Shown: positions 43,739 through 53,432, counted from the stretch's first letter. The stretch is 64,000 nucleotides of DNA from Crocinitomicaceae bacterium (GCA_016709005.1 JADJEU010000002.1:248001-312000), one strand, 5' to 3'. Notes: generated from the letters alone by a model not told the origin. Numbers and translations are program-made.

Positions 43739-45603
43739 ATTTATTCTTAGGATTACTTCTGATCATTCCGCTTACTGGTTTTTTAATCAGTTTGCTCATA
43801 CCAAAATCAAATGAGAAACTCCTTTCACTGGCTGCTTTTGGTCCAGTTGGTTTCCATTTTCTGCTCTCACTTTCTTTTGTTGGTGTTTGGCTCTTTAATG
43901 GAATGGAAACATTCAACATTAAAGAATTTGTCATTTATTCAAGTGAAGGCTATGAGTTTTTTATTGATCTCTATTTTGATAAAATCACTGCAGTCTATTT
44001 GCTTGTTGGTTCACTGCTAACCTTTTTAATTACCATCTACAGTCGTTATTACATGCATCGTGAAGAAGGCTACAAACGATTCTTCAATACATTGTTGTTT
44101 TTCTATCTGGGCTATAACATCACCATTTTCTCAGGCAACTTTGAAACACTTTTTATTGGTTGGGAAATTTTAGGCGTGTCGTCATTTCTGCTCATTGCAT
44201 TTTACCGTGATCGTTATTTGCCGGTTAAAAATGCGATGAAAGTTTTTTCAGTCTATCGCGTGGGTGATATTGGATTGATTTTAGCCATGTGGCTGAGCCA
44301 TCATTTATGGCATGAGAACATTACTTTTTTTGAACTCAATAATCACGACAATGTTTCGCTTCATTTACATGAACACAGCTGGATTGGATTATTTACGTCA
44401 CTCTTGATTTTACTTGCAGCGATGGCCAAATCTGCACAGTTCCCTTTTTCATTTTGGTTGCCACGAGCAATGGAAGGCCCCACTCCTTCAAGCGCCATTT
44501 TCTACAGTTCGCTTTCTGTGCACATCGGTGTTTTTATTCTCTTACGCACTTTTCCATTTTGGGAGCATCAAACGATTGTGCGCGTGATTGTGATTATTCT
44601 GGGACTCGTTACCGCAATACTTGCATCGTCAATGGCGCGCGTGCAATCATCGGTTAAAGCGCAAGTAGCCTATTCATCTGTTTCACAAATCGGAATTATT
44701 TTCATTGAAGTAGCTTTCGGATTTGAAACACTTGCACTGATTCACTTTGCCGGAAATGCATTTTTAAGAACCTATCAATTGTTGGTTTCGCCATCGGTTG
44801 TGACGTATTTAATCAGAGAACAATTCTATAATTTTCAGCCGCGCGAGATCACCAATCAATCTCATTTCAGACAAAAAATTTCAAACACTATTTACCTGAT
44901 GAGTTTGAAAGAGTGGAGTTTGGATTCGCTTGTATTCTATTACCTATGGGCACCGGTGAAACGCGCAGGAAATGTGTTGCGATTTATCACACCTAAAATT
45001 GCGTGGTCGGTATTTGCACCGCTATTTGTGATTGGTTCAATCCTCCTGTTTTATCAGGAAGAAATTCCATCAACATTGCGTCAAATACTTCCAATCTTTT
45101 TTGCATTTGTCGGTTTAATTCTCAGCTTAAAATCTTTTGTAAAAAGACATGATGCGCGTTTCAGCTGGTTGCTGATTTTTCAGAATCATTTGTGGATTGC
45201 ACTGGCCATTACCTTCAACGCGCACTTCAGTTACTGGGATATGGTATTGTTTTTAAGCGGTGTTATTCTCTCTGCGATCGTCGGATATTTTGTCTTGAAC
45301 TGGCTTGGAAAAAAAGAAAGCAACATGGATTTAAATCGCTTTCAAGGACACTCGTACGAATACAAAAAAACGGCATTCATTTTCTTATTGGCATGTTTGG
45401 GAATGGCAGGATTTCCAATCACTCCAACGTTTGTGGGTGAAGATTTAATCTTCAGTCACATTGAAGTGCACCAAGTGCTTTTGTTAGCATTTGTCGCGCT
45501 CAGTTTCATCATTAACGGTCTGGCATTGATTCGGCTTTACGCGCGAATTTTTATGGGACCACATATAAAAACCGATCACCCGATTTCGGGAAGATCAGCT
45601 TAA
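43735..45603 (+). CDS. dabB: Inorganic carbon transporter subunit DabB (NuoL-like)
   Basis: 622 residues with about 13-15 membrane helices of the proton-pumping NuoL/MrpA family. Conserved features include FETLFIGWEILGVSSFLLI, MAKSAQFPFSFWLPRAMEGP and SSAIFYSSLSVHIGVF. Next to dabA it is the membrane partner that couples CO2 hydration to cation flow, not a complex I subunit; no other nuo genes are present. It overlaps dabA by 4 bases and is followed after 72 bp by a SulP transporter. Confidence 0.94.
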   Translation: MNLFLGLLLIIPLTGFLISLLIPKSNEKLLSLAAFGPVGFHFLLSLSFVGVWLFNGMETFNIKEFVIYSSEGYEFFIDLYFDKITAVYLLVGSLLTFLITIYSRYYMHREEGYKRFFNTLLFFYLGYNITIFSGNFETLFIGWEILGVSSFLLIAFYRDRYLPVKNAMKVFSVYRVGDIGLILAMWLSHHLWHENITFFELNNHDNVSLHLHEHSWIGLFTSLLILLAAMAKSAQFPFSFWLPRAMEGPTPSSAIFYSSLSVHIGVFILLRTFPFWEHQTIVRVIVIILGLVTAILASSMARVQSSVKAQVAYSSVSQIGIIFIEVAFGFETLALIHFAGNAFLRTYQLLVSPSVVTYLIREQFYNFQPREITNQSHFRQKISNTIYLMSLKEWSLDSLVFYYLWAPVKRAGNVLRFITPKIAWSVFAPLFVIGSILLFYQEEIPSTLRQILPIFFAFVGLILSLKSFVKRHDARFSWLLIFQNHLWIALAITFNAHFSYWDMVLFLSGVILSAIVGYFVLNWLGKKESNMDLNRFQGHSYEYKKTAFIFLLACLGMAGFPITPTFVGEDLIFSHIEVHQVLLLAFVALSFIINGLALIRLYARIFMGPHIKTDHPISGRSA

Positions 45604-45675
45604 GTGGAAAATACAAAGCGCAAAATGCCAAACTCAAAACATTAAAAAAAGAATCTACCCAAAACAAAATATTAT

Positions 45676-47844
45676 ATGGAAAAAGTTCAATTACCAAAAA
45701 CCGGCTTTGCGGCGCTCAAGGCGCATTTCAAAGACGATTTTATATCAGGCTTCAGTGTATCACTGATTGCTTTGCCACTATGCATCGGAATTGCCTTAGC
45801 TTCTGGATTCCCTCCGCTTGCAGGTTTAATCACAGCCGTTGTCGGTGGAATTTTTGCATCACGCATTGCGGGCAGTTTTGTTACCATCAGCGGACCAGCT
45901 GCCGGACTCATTGTTATTTCTTATGGTGCCATTGAATCATTAGGCGGTGCGGGTGCGGATCATGGATTTGCAGGTTATCCGCACGCGCTTGGAGCCATTG
46001 TAATTGCAGGCGCAATTGTAGCCTTGTTTGGAATTCTCAAAATTGGAAAAGTGGGTGACTATTTCCCTTCTGCTGCTGTTCATGGTATGTTGGCAGCGAT
46101 CGGAATTATTATAATCATCAAACAAATTTTCCCTGCACTTGGAGAAGCTACTCCCAAAGGCGAAATACTGGAAGCAGCCATTGACATACCTTATGCCTTT
46201 GTACATGAGAATTTCTATGCAACGATCGTTTCATTAATTACACTGGCTATACTCATTTTGCATCCAATATTAAAGTTCAAGATCGTAAAGTCTATTCCTG
46301 CACCGATGTGGGTATTGATTATCATAGTTCCAATTGCAAGATATATGGGAACTGAACATTTGATTTTTGTTGATTTACCCGATCACCTTTTTGGCGCTGA
46401 TGGGATCAAGTTTCCAAGTTTTGCTAAAATAGGTGAAGGTGCATTTTGGATTGCGGTGACAGGATTTACCTTAGTCTCGGCAATTGAAAGTTTACTTAGC
46501 GCAAAAGCCGTAGATAGCTTAGACCCTTACAAACGAACCGCAAATCTGGATAAAGATTTAGTAGCCATGGGATCTGGTTCATCACTCGCAGCAGCTATTG
46601 GCGGATTGCCAATGATTTCAGAAATTGTGCGTTCATCGGCCAATATAAATAACGGTGGAAAAACACAGTGGGCCAATTTTTATCATGGCGCTCTGTTATT
46701 AATTTATGTTTTGATTTTGTCGTTCGCAATTGAATTGATTCCTACTGCAGCACTTGCAGCCATGCTTGTGTTCACTGGTTTCAGATTAGCGCATCCACGT
46801 GAATTTAAACACATGGCACATGTTGGAAAAACTGAATTGAATGTGTTTTTAGTAACGATTGTAGGAGTACTTGCAACCGACTTACTAATTGGTATTGCTA
46901 TTGGAATTGTAGTGAATTATATATTTGTTTTTACAAAAGGAGCATCATTTAAAAACCTTTTCAAAATTCAGTCAGAGCAAACTGAATCCATACTTCATTT
47001 ACACGGTGCCTTATTCTTTTCAAATTATTTGTCTCTCAAAAAACGGATTGATAAAGCAATGCAATCAAACAAACTTGAATTGGATTTTGCAGACGTCACA
47101 TTAATTGATCATACGGTTGTTCATCATTTAGAGACGTATCGCAAAGTATTAAAACGCGAAGGAAAATTTCTTGAGTACCGAAACATGAATCACCTGATTC
47201 CGGTTTCGGACGATGCATTGGCAGAAAGAAGAACGGGTATTGAACGCTCAACCACCATCAAGAAACTAAGCAAAAGACAAACAGACTTACTTGCACTTGC
47301 TGCTTCGAATGGTTGGAATTATACCCTCAAACAAGATTGGAACGGAGTCTGGGATTTTTATACAATCACCTTGCGAAAAAAAATAATCTCTCTGGAAAAT
47401 ATCCTGACCAACTCAGATAGTTTTATTGCCTATACAACAGCGGATATCATAACACAAGAAGGTGCTCGCACCACAACTGAATATCAAAATGTAACCGTCC
47501 TTAAAATTTCAGGTTTAAAACCGCTTCCAAAATTTTATATGGCAGAAGAAACCCTGATGGATAAACTCACCAATCTCATTTCAGATGACGATATCAATTT
47601 TGATACAAATCCGCTTTTCTCCAAAAATTTTATCCTTAAAGGAGAAAATTCAAACGAGGTAAGAAAAGTTTTTACTCCCGAAATTCTTGCCTTTTTTGAA
47701 GCAAATCTGGATCTGATGTTAATCAGTAACAGTCAGGATATTCTTTTGCGGTCACACTATCGGTTTTTAAATCAAGCTGAAATAATCAAACTGAACAGAC
47801 GAGCAGAAGAACTGGTACAAATAATCGACAAAATGAAGTCTTAA
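45676..47844 (+). CDS. SulP-family anion (probable bicarbonate) transporter with extra C-terminal domain
   Basis: 722 residues. The SulP core (residues about 15-420) opens DDFISGFSVSLIALPLCIGI and holds the signature block FVTISGPAAGLIVISYGAI. A STAS domain follows (LELDFADVTLIDHTVVHHLE). After it comes a further 190 residues (from about KLSKRQTDLLALAASNGWNY) with SLENILTNSDSFIAYTTADI and a segment VFTPEILAFFEANLDLMLIS that I have seen in unassigned Bacteroidota proteins but cannot name. Its position beside dabAB and carbonic anhydrases suggests bicarbonate as substrate; sulfate remains possible. Confidence 0.88.
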   Translation: MEKVQLPKTGFAALKAHFKDDFISGFSVSLIALPLCIGIALASGFPPLAGLITAVVGGIFASRIAGSFVTISGPAAGLIVISYGAIESLGGAGADHGFAGYPHALGAIVIAGAIVALFGILKIGKVGDYFPSAAVHGMLAAIGIIIIIKQIFPALGEATPKGEILEAAIDIPYAFVHENFYATIVSLITLAILILHPILKFKIVKSIPAPMWVLIIIVPIARYMGTEHLIFVDLPDHLFGADGIKFPSFAKIGEGAFWIAVTGFTLVSAIESLLSAKAVDSLDPYKRTANLDKDLVAMGSGSSLAAAIGGLPMISEIVRSSANINNGGKTQWANFYHGALLLIYVLILSFAIELIPTAALAAMLVFTGFRLAHPREFKHMAHVGKTELNVFLVTIVGVLATDLLIGIAIGIVVNYIFVFTKGASFKNLFKIQSEQTESILHLHGALFFSNYLSLKKRIDKAMQSNKLELDFADVTLIDHTVVHHLETYRKVLKREGKFLEYRNMNHLIPVSDDALAERRTGIERSTTIKKLSKRQTDLLALAASNGWNYTLKQDWNGVWDFYTITLRKKIISLENILTNSDSFIAYTTADIITQEGARTTTEYQNVTVLKISGLKPLPKFYMAEETLMDKLTNLISDDDINFDTNPLFSKNFILKGENSNEVRKVFTPEILAFFEANLDLMLISNSQDILLRSHYRFLNQAEIIKLNRRAEELVQIIDKMKS

Positions 47845-47916
47845 ATCAGACTTAAATATCACAAACAAAAAATGCGCTTCTTGTTTATATAAGTTGTTGC
47901 TAATAATTTTGCCTTT

Positions 47917-49244
47917 ATGACTATTCAAAAAACAATGAGTATTGTTATACTCTTTCTATCAACCATATTAACTCCTTTTGCACAATCCGGATTTCAAAAC
48001 GGCAATGCAATTAAAATTAACTTGTCTGATGACGGCAAAGAATATTTGCGATTCACCTTTCTAAATCAAACCTGGGTGCGTTATACCGATGCCAATCCCG
48101 GGACAACAGTAAACGGATCTGCGCAAGATCAGATTTTTGACATTGGTTTGCGACGAACGCGAATGCAATTTTTTGGGCAGATATCGCCTCGCGTTTTTTT
48201 CTACACCCAGTTTGGAATTAACAACTTTACGTCAAACTCCAAACAGTATCAAGGCGCCTTTTTTCATGATGCCGTTTCTGAATTCAGAATCCATGATAAG
48301 ATGTTGAGCATTGGTGCAGGCCTTACTGGCTGGAGTGGATTGTCGCGCTATGCTTCTCCTTCGGTTGGGTCTATTTTGTCATTGGATGCTCCGTTGTATC
48401 AACAAACTACAAACGGCATCAACGATCAATTTCTTCGCAAATTAAGTGTTTATGCAAAAGGTAAATTAGGAAAACTGGATTACCGTTTGGCTCTGACAAA
48501 ACCAATGGCCATTCAAAATGCAGTTGCTGTAGTGAATCCACTTTCTGTCAATTCAGATTTTGCGTTGACCCCTTCAAAACTTCAAACGCAAGGGTATTTT
48601 ATGTATCAGTTTTTTGATCAGGAAGATAATCTCTTACCATACACAACAGGAACCTATCTTGGAAAGAAAAAATAGTAAACCTGGGTGCAGGATTTATTTA
48701 TCAGCCGGATGCCATGTGGAATCTAAATGCATTGAACGACACTGTTTTTTCACCGATGCTTCTACTTGGTGCAGACGTATTTGTTGATCTGCCGCTCAAC
48801 AAGGAAAAGCAAAATGCAATCACATCCTATTTCGCTTACAATTACTTTGATTTAGGCCCAAATTACGTTCGAAATATTGGTGTTATGAATCCTGCAAATG
48901 GAGTCAATACAACTGGAACATTCAACGGTTCTGGTAATGGATTTCCTGCTGTTGGTACAGGATCTACGCTCTACTTTCAAATTGGATATCTGATGAAAAA
49001 AGAACTCATTGGAAAAAGTACTTTTCAATTTTTTGGAGCAACACAAATTTCAGATTTTGAACGGCCAAACGATTACATGCTGATGTATGAACTTGGATTC
49101 AATTGGCTCACTAACGGAACCCATAATTCCAAAGTGAGTTTGAATTACCAGGATCGTCCAATCTTTAATAGTGATGGATTTGGTAATCTGAATCAACCTA
49201 GCAGAAAAGGGATGATTGTTTTACAGTATCAGGTGATGATCTGA
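47917..49244 (+). pseudogene. Outer-membrane porin, frameshifted at an A6 tract
   Basis: Two frames together make one porin of about 442 residues. The first (47917-48675) has a signal peptide (MTIQKTMSIVILFLSTILTPFAQ) and barrel strands (YLRFTFLNQTWVRYTD, MQFFGQISPRVFFYTQFGI); it stops at TAG right after AAAAAA (48667-48672). The second frame is open from 48672 (IVNLGAGFIYQPDAMWN) to 49244, ending MIVLQYQVMI. One extra A restores the gene. It resembles phosphate-selective porins; lying between a SulP transporter and a carbonic anhydrase it could pass bicarbonate through the outer membrane. Slippage, decay or a sequencing error are possible. Confidence 0.82.
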
Positions 49245-49246
49245 TT

Positions 49247-49891
49247 TTACTTTTTCTTCTGCTTGTACCGATAAATGTCATCTAGCTCATGACTATTATT
49301 AACTGTAACATTTAAATCTTTAATCTTTCCATTTTGAAGACTGTAAACCCAGCCGTGGATATAAGGAAATTCCCCCTCGTGCCATTCTTCCTGAATGAAA
49401 GAGACTTTTGAAAGATTGTGAACCTGTTCTATGATATTTAATTCAACATAACGATCAAAACGTTGATCATCATTTTCGATATCGTCTAATTCTTCTTCAT
49501 GCAAGCGATACACATCTTTAATGTGCATGAGCCAGTTGTCAAGAAAACCAAAATTTTGATTACTCATTGCTGCTGCAACTCCTCCACAACCATAATGACC
49601 ACAGACAATGATGTGTTTTACTTTCAAAATTTTTACCGCATAATTTACCACGCTTAAAAGATTTGCATCTGTATGCACTACCATGTTAGCAATGTTGCGC
49701 TGCACAAAAATGGCACCGGGTAAGGTATTGGTAATATCACTTGCCGGTACCCGGCTATCCGAACAACCAATCCATAAAAATTCAGGCGATTGATTTTGCG
49801 CAAGCTCATTAAAAAAACCCGGCTTTAATAGGTTCGTTTCTTCAACCCACTTTTTATTTCCATCCAACAAATCTTTTGCTGACTTACTCAT
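49247..49891 (-). CDS. Beta-carbonic anhydrase
   Basis: 214 residues, no signal peptide. Zinc ligands are Cys43 (in GCSDSR, with Asp45 and Arg47 as the catalytic dyad), His99 and Cys102 (CGHYGCGG). It interconverts CO2 and bicarbonate in the cytoplasm. It is on the minus strand, convergent with the porin and divergent from the 108-residue protein, and has its own -7 element TATATTTG (complement 49908-49915). Its type differs from the two related carbonic anhydrase domains further right. Confidence 0.95.
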   Translation of the reverse strand: MSKSAKDLLDGNKKWVEETNLLKPGFFNELAQNQSPEFLWIGCSDSRVPASDITNTLPGAIFVQRNIANMVVHTDANLLSVVNYAVKILKVKHIIVCGHYGCGGVAAAMSNQNFGFLDNWLMHIKDVYRLHEEELDDIENDDQRFDRYVELNIIEQVHNLSKVSFIQEEWHEGEFPYIHGWVYSLQNGKIKDLNVTVNNSHELDDIYRYKQKKK

Positions 49892-50043
49892 ATTTCCAAT
49901 GTTTGAGCAAATATAAGCGATTCCGAATATAAGACCCTGTAGACGTTGAGGTGATTTTAACAGTTATTTAAGAATTGGTGTTCGAACATTTAATTTAAAT
50001 AGTTGTTATCTTAGCGCCCTTTAGTCTTTACAAGACCAAACCA

Positions 50044-50370
50044 ATGAAAGTCATAAAATTCATCATCCCGTTTATTTGCATCTTGTCCATGGTTGGATTT
50101 GAGGTGGTGCGTGATATGAGTTTCTTTTATGATCTGGATTCAAATGACATGGCCGTGTTAAGTAATATGAGTGAAGAAGATCACTCCGAACGTGAATCAA
50201 AAACGGCAAGCAACACACTTTACGAATTAGATATTGACTTTGAAGAATTAGCACACTCCTCCTTTTTTCGCGAGGCCGTTTGGTTTGAAATAATTTGCGC
50301 GCACGATCTGAAATACGATCGGCTTGAGCAAAAGGTCATTATACCGCCTCCGGAATTCTTGTTTTCATAA
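50044..50370 (+). CDS. Small exported acidic protein
   Basis: 108 residues: signal peptide or anchor (MKVIKFIIPFICILSMVGFE), then an acidic Ser/Glu-rich body (LSNMSEEDHSERESK, ELDIDFEELAHSSFF) and a hydrophobic patch AVWFEIICAHDL, ending IIPPPEFLFS. No family is recognised. It precedes the SulP-carbonic anhydrase fusion by 147 bp on the same strand, just as another small exported protein precedes dabA. A hairpin (CAAATCA at 50466, TGATTTG at 50477) lies in the gap. Confidence 0.65.
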   Translation: MKVIKFIIPFICILSMVGFEVVRDMSFFYDLDSNDMAVLSNMSEEDHSERESKTASNTLYELDIDFEELAHSSFFREAVWFEIICAHDLKYDRLEQKVIIPPPEFLFS

Positions 50371-50516
50371 TATTCTCTTTTCCTCCATTTATTGTATCTA
50401 CAGCCTTTATGGGATGTAATTGATGCTAGACATACTTTCGAAAAGTGAATATTCCTATTGAGTTTCAAATCAAATCTGATTTGAGTTTTACCCATTAATT
50501 TTTTCTCAAAGTGAAT

Positions 50517-52760
50517 ATGAAATCAAAATCCTTACTTCAAAATATTAAACATGATTTACCAGCAGGTCTTGTAGTTTACCTCGTAGCCCTGCCCCTTTGC
50601 CTTGGTGTTGCATTAGCTTCAACAGGCAGAGCAGACTTACTCTTTTCAGGAATTATTGCCGGTGTTGTTGGTGGTATTGTAGTAGGATTTCTAAGTGGCA
50701 GCTCACTTGGTGTTTCTGGTCCGGCAGCTGGACTTGTTACCATAGTTTTAGGTGCAATAACCACACTAGGTAGTTTTGAAGGCTTTCTTGTAGCGGTTGT
50801 TTTAGCCGGACTCTTTCAAATCATCGCCGGTTTTTTCAAAGCTGGAGTAATTGGATATTATTTTCCATCCTCCGTCATAAAAGGAATGCTTGCTGCTATT
50901 GGAATCATTTTGATTCTAAAACAAATTCCGCACGCATTTGGATTTGATGCCGACTTTATGGGTGATGAATCGTTTGACCAAAAAGATGGACACAATACGT
51001 TCACCGAGCTTTATTATGCGATAAAATACAACTCAACTGGAGCAGTTATTATCAGTGCTGTTTCTCTGTTTTTGTTAATTCTTTTTGACATGAAATTCAT
51101 GAAGAAATTTGGTTTGTTTAAATTTCTTCCCGGCGCTTTGTTTGTTGTATTGGCAGGCATTCTTATCAATCTCTATTTTGCATCAGCAGCACCTGAATAT
51201 TTATTGAGTGGCAATCACGTTGTGAATTTGCCGGTAGCAAAATCTGCAAATGAATTCTTAAGTTTTTTTACGCTTCCTGATTTTTCAGTTTTGTCAAATC
51301 CACAAGTTTATATTGTTGCCCTGACGCTAGCCTTGGTTGCAAGTCTTGAAACATTACTTTCAGTAGAAGCGACAGATAAATTAGATCCTGAAAAACGAAA
51401 TACACCACCGAACCGCGAATTACGCGCACAAGGAATTGGAAATATGATCTCGGGAATGCTTGGCGGATTGCCGGTAACACAGGTTATTGTCCGAAGCTCA
51501 GCCAACGTCAATTCAGGAGGTAAATCAAAAATGTCAACTATTACTCACGGCGCTATTTTGCTTCTTTCCGTTATGTTTATTCCACAGTATCTGAATCTGA
51601 TTCCACTTTCGGCCCTTGCGGTTATTTTAATTATGGTTGGATATAAATTGTCTAAACCATCTCTTTATATTTCTATGATCAAATTGGGTTGGGAACAACT
51701 TATCCCTTTTATCATTACCGTGGTTGCTGTTGTTGCAACTGATCTTTTAAAAGGCATTGGAATTGGACTTGCCGTTGCCATACTTTTCGTTCTAAGAAAA
51801 AATTTCAAAAACTCATTCCGCTATTTCACTGAAACAACAAACGGTAAACAAAAAATCACATTGAGATTGTCTGAAGAAGTAACATTTTTAAACAAGGCAA
51901 GTATCTCGCAAGCATTAGAAGATGCGCCAGAAGACACTACTTTAGTTATTGACGGCACGCGATCAAAAGAGATCGATTATGACGTAATTGAGCGCATTGA
52001 CGAATTTAAAAAATACGATGCCGGATCCAGAAATATTCATTTTGAAACAATTGGAATTCCTGAATTAAAAGAAGTTGGCGGTTTTAAAATTGTACCAGAG
52101 ATTAAGAAGATTGTCAATAAAGTCAGAACTCAGGACAAAGGAACTCAACAAAAAATGACCCCTGATTTAGCTTTGAATACTTTAAAGGCAGGGAATAAAC
52201 GTTTTGTTGAAAATTTGCGCGCGCATAGAAATTTGTTGGAGCAAGTGAATGATACTTCTGATGGTCAATTTCCATTTGCTGTTGTATTGAGTTGTATTGA
52301 TTCGCGAACTTCTGCCGAGTTAATTTTTGATCAGGGTCTTGGAGATATTTTCAGCGTACGCGTTGCAGGAAATGTTGTCAATGAAGATATTTTAGGTTCA
52401 ATGGAATATGCCTGCAAAGTAGCAGGGTCCAAATTAGTTGTTGTGTTAGGTCACTCAAAATGCGGTGCAATTGTTTCAGCATGCCATCATGTTAAAATGG
52501 GTAACGTGACTTCATTGCTAAACAAGATTGAACCTTCTGTTTCAAAAATTAGTCAGCAAGTTTCAGACATTACCTCTGAAGACGGTGTTCAATTAGTTGC
52601 TGATGAAAATGTACACGAATCGATGCGACAAGTTTTGACAAAAAGTCCAATCTTAAAAGAGATGTTTGACGCTGGTGAAATAAAAATAGTTGGTGCCATG
52701 TACGACGTTGAATCTGGCAAAGTAGGATTCTTTGAAGAAGATAACAGTCTGGCCATTTAA
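50517..52760 (+). CDS. SulP-STAS-beta-carbonic anhydrase fusion protein
   Basis: 747 residues from the ATG at 50517 (a GTG two codons earlier is possible). SulP core: DLPAGLVVYLVALPLCLGVA, SGPAAGLVTIVLGAITTL, ending near residue 430. STAS-like domain: EEVTFLNKASISQALEDAPE to about residue 535. Complete beta-carbonic anhydrase: residues about 545-740, with Cys593, Asp595, Arg597, His646 and Cys649. The fusion would hydrate or dehydrate at the cytoplasmic mouth of a bicarbonate channel. Such BicA-like fusions occur in some bacteria; the substrate here is inferred from the fused enzyme. Confidence 0.93.
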   Translation: MKSKSLLQNIKHDLPAGLVVYLVALPLCLGVALASTGRADLLFSGIIAGVVGGIVVGFLSGSSLGVSGPAAGLVTIVLGAITTLGSFEGFLVAVVLAGLFQIIAGFFKAGVIGYYFPSSVIKGMLAAIGIILILKQIPHAFGFDADFMGDESFDQKDGHNTFTELYYAIKYNSTGAVIISAVSLFLLILFDMKFMKKFGLFKFLPGALFVVLAGILINLYFASAAPEYLLSGNHVVNLPVAKSANEFLSFFTLPDFSVLSNPQVYIVALTLALVASLETLLSVEATDKLDPEKRNTPPNRELRAQGIGNMISGMLGGLPVTQVIVRSSANVNSGGKSKMSTITHGAILLLSVMFIPQYLNLIPLSALAVILIMVGYKLSKPSLYISMIKLGWEQLIPFIITVVAVVATDLLKGIGIGLAVAILFVLRKNFKNSFRYFTETTNGKQKITLRLSEEVTFLNKASISQALEDAPEDTTLVIDGTRSKEIDYDVIERIDEFKKYDAGSRNIHFETIGIPELKEVGGFKIVPEIKKIVNKVRTQDKGTQQKMTPDLALNTLKAGNKRFVENLRAHRNLLEQVNDTSDGQFPFAVVLSCIDSRTSAELIFDQGLGDIFSVRVAGNVVNEDILGSMEYACKVAGSKLVVVLGHSKCGAIVSACHHVKMGNVTSLLNKIEPSVSKISQQVSDITSEDGVQLVADENVHESMRQVLTKSPILKEMFDAGEIKIVGAMYDVESGKVGFFEEDNSLAI

Positions 52761-52781
52761 TAATCCAAAAAAGAAAATTTT

Positions 52782-53399
52782 ATGAAAGCACATACCCGAA
52801 AATCACAATCCGAAATGACCCCTCAACTTGCGCTAAGTTACCTTCAGGAAGGCAACCAGCGCTTTGTTGAAAATCTACAAGCACATCGCAATTTATTAGA
52901 ACAAGTAAACGAAACAGCCGAAGGACAATATCCATTTGCAACTATTTTAAGTTGCATTGATTCACGTACTTCAGCGGAATTAATTTTTGATCAGGGACTT
53001 GGAGATATCTTTAGCGTGCGCGTTGCCGGAAACGTTGTCAACGATGACATTCTTGGATCCATGGAATACGCTTGCAAGGTTGCGGGTTCAAAATTAGTTG
53101 TTGTATTAGGCCACAGTAAATGTGGTGCAGTTATTTCTGCCTGCAAACATGTTGTCATGGGAAATATTACAACGCTGCTCAGCAAAATTCAACCCGCTGT
53201 ACGTAAGGTTGAGGCAAGCTATTCTGATATTGTTAGTGATGAAGCTGTACAGGCCGTTGCAAATGAAAACGTCATGGAATCCATTCGTCATACCTTGCAG
53301 CGAAGCACCATTCTATCTGAAATGGTAGCTAAAGGTGAAATTATGATCGTGGGTGCAATGTATGATGTTGAATCAGGTAAAGTTGAATTTTTTTCCTGA
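52782..53399 (+). CDS. Beta-carbonic anhydrase, paralogue of the fused domain
   Basis: 205 residues, 21 bp after the fusion gene. It is very similar to the carbonic anhydrase part of the fusion over its full length, with identical runs such as SCIDSRTSAELIFDQGLGDI and ILGSMEYACKVAGSK. Zinc ligands are Cys58, His111 and Cys114, dyad Asp60/Arg62. It probably arose by tandem duplication of the fused domain, or the fusion captured it. It would work in the cytoplasm with the fusion protein, perhaps as a mixed oligomer, since beta-carbonic anhydrases are dimers or higher. Confidence 0.95.
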   Translation: MKAHTRKSQSEMTPQLALSYLQEGNQRFVENLQAHRNLLEQVNETAEGQYPFATILSCIDSRTSAELIFDQGLGDIFSVRVAGNVVNDDILGSMEYACKVAGSKLVVVLGHSKCGAVISACKHVVMGNITTLLSKIQPAVRKVEASYSDIVSDEAVQAVANENVMESIRHTLQRSTILSEMVAKGEIMIVGAMYDVESGKVEFFS

Positions 53400-53432
53400 C
53401 AGAATAGACTTGCATTTGACTTTTCAAGAAAT

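Noticed and set aside
43735..45603. Complex I subunit NuoL
   Set aside because: It overlaps dabA by 4 bases and no other nuo genes are present, so DabB is the better call.
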